From: CAMCXE01 sp041179125 | Lineage (GTDB): Bacteria > Pseudomonadota > Gammaproteobacteria > Pseudomonadales > Cellvibrionaceae | Direction: 5' to 3' | DNA length: 18,180 bases | NCBI GenBank assembly: GCA_041179125.1 | Contig: JBEGTZ010000155.1 | Span: 1 to 18,180 of the forward strand | Part shown: positions 14,751 through 18,180 of the stretch, in pieces | Layout of the letters: each line of letters opens with the position of its first letter | How positions within the stretch are numbered: position 1 is the first letter of the stretch | Notes under the pieces: model-generated | Database searches by the model: none | Seen by the model: the letters and a program-made list of their open reading frames with translations, nothing else | What the model was told of the DNA's origin: nothing | Made by a program: the position numbers and the translations under genes

Positions 14751-17700
14751 ATGCTTCGTTTAATTTATCCCGCTGGGCGCTGGAACACATTCCCCTTATT
14801 CGCTATTTAATTGCGGCTTTATTAATTGGCGGCATTATTAGTTTTGCCAGCCTAGGCCAAGATGAAGACCCGCCGTTTACCTTCAGAGCGATGGTGATTT
14901 CCGCCAAATGGCCCGGTGCCACCGCCGTGCAAATGGCGGATCAGGTTACGGATAAATTAGAAAAAACCCTCCAAGAAACCCCCTACGTCGACAGCATTAA
15001 AAGTTTTTCCAAGCCCGGCGAAACCACCATTATTATTCAATTAGCGGAATCCACTCCGCCCAAAGAAACCAGCGCCAGTTGGTACCATGTGCGCAAAAAA
15101 ATTGGCGATATTCAATACAGTTTACCGCAAGGTGTTATCGGCCCCTTTTTTAACGACCAATTTGGCGATACCTACGGTTCTATTTTTGCGCTCGAAACGG
15201 ATGGATTTAGTTATGCCGAATTAAAAGATTATGCTGATTTAGTGCGCCAACATTTTTTGCGTGTACCGCTGGTGGCCAAGGTTGAATTACTGGGCTTGCA
15301 GGATGAAAAAATTAATGTGGTTATCTCCCACAAAAAACTCGCGCAAACGGGTATTTCCCTCACGCAAGTGATTGAGCGCATTAATAAACAAAACGCACTC
15401 AGCGCAAGCGGCGTATTAGCAACGGACACCGACAATATTCACCTGCGCGTAAGCGGTGAATTTACATCGTTAGATGACCTGCGCCGATTAGGCCTGGGCG
15501 AACACGGAGCGAATTTACGCTTGGGTGATATAGCCGATATTACCCGCACCTACGACGACCCACCGAAAAGCAAAATGCGCTTTAACGGCAAAGAAGTTAT
15601 TGGCCTTGCCATCGCCATGCAAAAAGGTGGCAATATTATTGAGCTGGGAAAAAACCTAAACACAACCGCTTTGGAAATTCGCCACAAATTACCCATTGGC
15701 ATTGAATTACACCGCGTTGCCGACCAACCCAAAGCGGTGGCAAGCTCCGTGAATGAATTTTTAGGCACCCTGGCAGAAGCCTTAATTATTGTGCTCGCGG
15801 TGAGTTTTATTGCTTTAGGTGTGCATAAAACCCCAAACGGCTGGACAGTCAATGTGCGGCCCGGTTTAGTAGTTGGCCTTACCATTCCGTTGGTGCTCGC
15901 CATTACGTTTTTATTCATGCGGTTATTAAATATCGACCTGCATAAAATATCGCTAGGCGCATTAATTATTGCCTTGGGCCTGTTGGTGGATGATGCCATT
16001 ATTGCGGCGGAAATGATGGTGCGCAAAATGGAGGAAGGGTTTTCCCGTGTGGATGCGGCCACCTTTGCTTACACTTCCACCGCCATGCCGATGCTTACCG
16101 GCACGTTAATTACTGCCGCAGGTTTTTTGCCCATTGGCCTGGCCAAATCCGCTGCGGGTGAATATACCTTTTCGATGTTTTCCGTTAATGCAATTGCACT
16201 GCTGGTGTCCTGGTTGGTGGCGGTGGTATTTACACCTTACATCGGTTATTTATTACTAAAAAATAAACCACACAGCGCAGAAAATAACGCGCACCCCGAA
16301 TTATTTAATTCGCCTTTTTACACTAAGTTTCGCGCCCTGGTGGACCGCTGTGTGGAGTTCCGCAAAACCACCATCACACTCAGCCTTGCCACGTTTATTT
16401 TAGGTTTAGTGGGTTTTAGTTTTGTTGAACAGCAGTTTTTCCCGGACTCCAACCGGCTGGAATTAATGGTTGAATTATGGCTGCCGGAAGGGGCCTCTTA
16501 CGCCAACATGGAGCATCAAACCACGCAATTTGAAGCCTTTATAAAACAGCAGCCCGAGGTTGACCACTACACCAGTTATATCTCCAATGGCAGCCCGCGT
16601 TTTTATTTGCCACAAGACCAAATATTTCCGCAAACCAACGTGGCGCAAATTGTGGTTTTACCCAAAACCCTCGCCGCCCGGGATGCACTGCGCGATAAAA
16701 TTAATCACGAATTTGAGGTGGGTTTTTCAGAGGTGCGAGGACGCGTGCGGTATTTACCCTCCGGCCCACCGGTGGCCTACCCGGTGCAATTTCGTATCAG
16801 CGGGCCGGACCCCATCAAAGTGCGGGAAATAGCCGACCGCGTAAAAGACGTGGTGCGCACTAACCCCAACAGCATCGGTGTTAACGATAATTGGAACGAA
16901 TCCATCAAAGTGCTGCGCTTGGATTTAGACCAAGATAAATTGCGCGCGGTGGGATTAACCAGCGAATTAGTCATGCAGGCGGCGAATACTATTCTCAGCG
17001 GCGTAACCGTTGGGCGCTACCGCGAACACAACCGTTTAATTGATATTCAAATCCGCCAACCACTGGAGGAGCGCGACACCATTGAGCGCCTTAGCGATAC
17101 GAATATTCCCACCCAAAATGGCCAGTATGTAACGCTTTCAAACGTTGCACGGGCTTATTTTGTTTGGGAGCCGGGTGTGGTCTGGCGGGAGAATCGCGAA
17201 TGGGCCATTACGGTACAGGCGGATGTAAAAGATGGCATTCAAGGCCCCACGGTATCCAGCCAAATAATGCCTTTACTGGCCGATATTAAAAGCGGCCTGC
17301 CCTTGGGTTATGCCGTTAATTTAGCCGGTGCCGCCGCCGACAGCAGCAAAGCGCAGGATTCTATTATGGCCAATGTGCCTTTGGTTATTTTTATTATTTT
17401 CACTTTATTGATGCTGCAATTGCATAGTTTTTCCCGCGCTGTTTTGGTGTTTTTAACCGGGCCATTAGGCATAGCAGGCGCCGCCTTAGCGCTGTTAATT
17501 TTGAACCGCCCGTTTGGTTTTGTGGCGCAATTAGGAGTCATTGCGTTATTCGGCATGATTATTCGCAATTCTATTATTTTGATCGACCAAATAGAGCAAG
17601 ACATCAACCGGGGGGAGGCGCCCTGGAATGCCGTGGTGGAATCCGCCGTGCGCCGCCTGCGGCCTATTTTATTAACCGCAGCGGCCGCGATATTAGCCAT

Positions 17701-17854
17701 GATTCCACTGAGCCGATCGATATTTTGGGGGCCGATGGCGGTGGCGATTATGGGCGGATTATTAATTGCCACCGGGCTTACCTTATTATTTTTACCGGCG
17801 CTTTATGCCGCGTGTTTTAAAGTAAAACGTCCACCGCGAGAACCTAAAGGGTAG
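14747..17854 (+). CDS. RND efflux transporter permease subunit (AcrB/HAE-1-like superfamily)
   Basis: This inner-membrane proton-driven exporter works with the adaptor encoded just upstream. The 1035 residues are the normal size and show the RND duplication: an N-terminal helix, a periplasmic porter loop (about 40-335), a bundle of membrane helices, a second porter loop (about 560-870) and a second helix bundle. The proton-relay pair D415/D416 in GLLVDDAIIAAE corresponds to AcrB D407/D408. At the AcrB K940 position, arginine (R940) is found in GMIIRNSIILID. The C-terminal bundle contains RRLRPILLT and the closing FLPALYAACF segment. The start overlaps the adaptor stop. No outer-membrane factor gene lies nearby, so a TolC-like channel from elsewhere is probably used. 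Drug, metal or lipid specificity cannot be decided here. Confidence 0.92.
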   Translation: MNASFNLSRWALEHIPLIRYLIAALLIGGIISFASLGQDEDPPFTFRAMVISAKWPGATAVQMADQVTDKLEKTLQETPYVDSIKSFSKPGETTIIIQLAESTPPKETSASWYHVRKKIGDIQYSLPQGVIGPFFNDQFGDTYGSIFALETDGFSYAELKDYADLVRQHFLRVPLVAKVELLGLQDEKINVVISHKKLAQTGISLTQVIERINKQNALSASGVLATDTDNIHLRVSGEFTSLDDLRRLGLGEHGANLRLGDIADITRTYDDPPKSKMRFNGKEVIGLAIAMQKGGNIIELGKNLNTTALEIRHKLPIGIELHRVADQPKAVASSVNEFLGTLAEALIIVLAVSFIALGVHKTPNGWTVNVRPGLVVGLTIPLVLAITFLFMRLLNIDLHKISLGALIIALGLLVDDAIIAAEMMVRKMEEGFSRVDAATFAYTSTAMPMLTGTLITAAGFLPIGLAKSAAGEYTFSMFSVNAIALLVSWLVAVVFTPYIGYLLLKNKPHSAENNAHPELFNSPFYTKFRALVDRCVEFRKTTITLSLATFILGLVGFSFVEQQFFPDSNRLELMVELWLPEGASYANMEHQTTQFEAFIKQQPEVDHYTSYISNGSPRFYLPQDQIFPQTNVAQIVVLPKTLAARDALRDKINHEFEVGFSEVRGRVRYLPSGPPVAYPVQFRISGPDPIKVREIADRVKDVVRTNPNSIGVNDNWNESIKVLRLDLDQDKLRAVGLTSELVMQAANTILSGVTVGRYREHNRLIDIQIRQPLEERDTIERLSDTNIPTQNGQYVTLSNVARAYFVWEPGVVWRENREWAITVQADVKDGIQGPTVSSQIMPLLADIKSGLPLGYAVNLAGAAADSSKAQDSIMANVPLVIFIIFTLLMLQLHSFSRAVLVFLTGPLGIAGAALALLILNRPFGFVAQLGVIALFGMIIRNSIILIDQIEQDINRGEAPWNAVVESAVRRLRPILLTAAAAILAMIPLSRSIFWGPMAVAIMGGLLIATGLTLLFLPALYAACFKVKRPPREPKG

Positions 17855-17887
17855 AATGCCGCCATTATTTTTACAGGTTGAACTTAC

Positions 17888-18180
17888 ATGCTGCGATGGT
17901 CGATCACACTGAGCCTTGCTTTTTGCCTTAGCGCCTGCGGCTGGCAATTGCGCGGCGTTAATACCGGCGCCTACCCCAGCCAGCTGCAACTGGCCAGCCA
18001 CGACCGCTACGCGCCCTTAATTACCAGCCTGGTTCACGCCATGCAGCAGCGGCATATTCAATCCGACGACTCCGCCCCGCTGCGCCTTGAAGTAGACCCG
18101 GAAACCCTAAGCAAACGCACCGTGGCCGTCACCGCTATTGGCTCGGCGGCGCAGTACGAATTAACCCTCAGTGCGCCCTG
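17888..18180 (+). CDS. lptE: LPS-assembly lipoprotein LptE, 5' part (runs off the window)
   Basis: LptE is the outer-membrane lipoprotein that plugs LptD and helps insert lipopolysaccharide at the cell surface. The visible 97 codons give a lipoprotein signal peptide with lipobox LSAC (C17). The family's first mature residues follow (CGWQLRG, compare CGFHLRG in E. coli). Later segments include a YAPLITSLVHAM helix and SKRTVAVTAIGSAAQYELTLSAP. AGGTTGA precedes the ATG at 17888. The gene begins only 33 bases after the RND permease. Its customary upstream neighbour, leuS, is not in this window. The 3' end is cut by the window edge, so completeness cannot be judged. Confidence 0.9.
   Translation, partial: MLRWSITLSLAFCLSACGWQLRGVNTGAYPSQLQLASHDRYAPLITSLVHAMQQRHIQSDDSAPLRLEVDPETLSKRTVAVTAIGSAAQYELTLSAP

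Overview
The G+C content is moderate and almost every gene has a clear proteobacterial family. The gene sets are a cbb3 oxidase cluster (ccoO-Q-P then ccoG-H-I), ubiA-phoB-phoR, a CvfB-type S1 protein, a lipoprotein-type RND efflux pair and lptE. The ubiA-phoB-phoR order is the one known from Pseudomonas and relatives. The window therefore looks like a chromosomal piece of a free-living, aerobic or microaerobic gammaproteobacterium, perhaps Cellvibrionales/Pseudomonadales. That placement is inference from gene content, not a database result.

Layout. Bases 1-1542 (+) hold the 3' part of ccoO, then ccoQ and ccoP, the structural subunits of the high-affinity cbb3 cytochrome oxidase. ccoO reads correctly only if one base is missing near position 70. 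A hairpin with a cUUCGg tetraloop separates this block from ccoG-ccoH-ccoI (1596-5997, +), the assembly genes, which overlap or nearly touch. No ccoS follows ccoI. Next come a secreted S9-family serine peptidase (6042-7988, +) and a CvfB-like S1 RNA-binding protein (8175-9008, +). On the minus strand, read right to left, are ubiA (12028-11141), phoB (11082-10375) and phoR (10366-9068). They link ubiquinone prenylation to the phosphate-starvation two-component system, with a possible Pho box at the end of ubiA.

The accessory part is about 12086-13290. A lone AT-richer gene (12912-12262, -) of uncertain function, possibly an Stv-type putative adhesin/toxin domain, lies between two 150-155 bp non-coding elements. 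Both elements are bounded by inverted copies of a motif resembling TTGCAACTATTCAGC and both contain strong hairpins. They look like miniature inverted-repeat elements. The gene stands where Pseudomonas has ubiC, and no ubiC is visible. This is the most unusual stretch.

From 13506 to 17854 (+) a lipoprotein periplasmic adaptor and an RND permease form a two-gene operon with ATGA overlap and no outer-membrane channel gene. The start of lptE, the LPS-assembly lipoprotein, follows within 33 bases and runs off the window. Most of the window is conventional core genome. I do not see a complete new multi-gene system, but the repeat-flanked orphan gene deserves a closer look.
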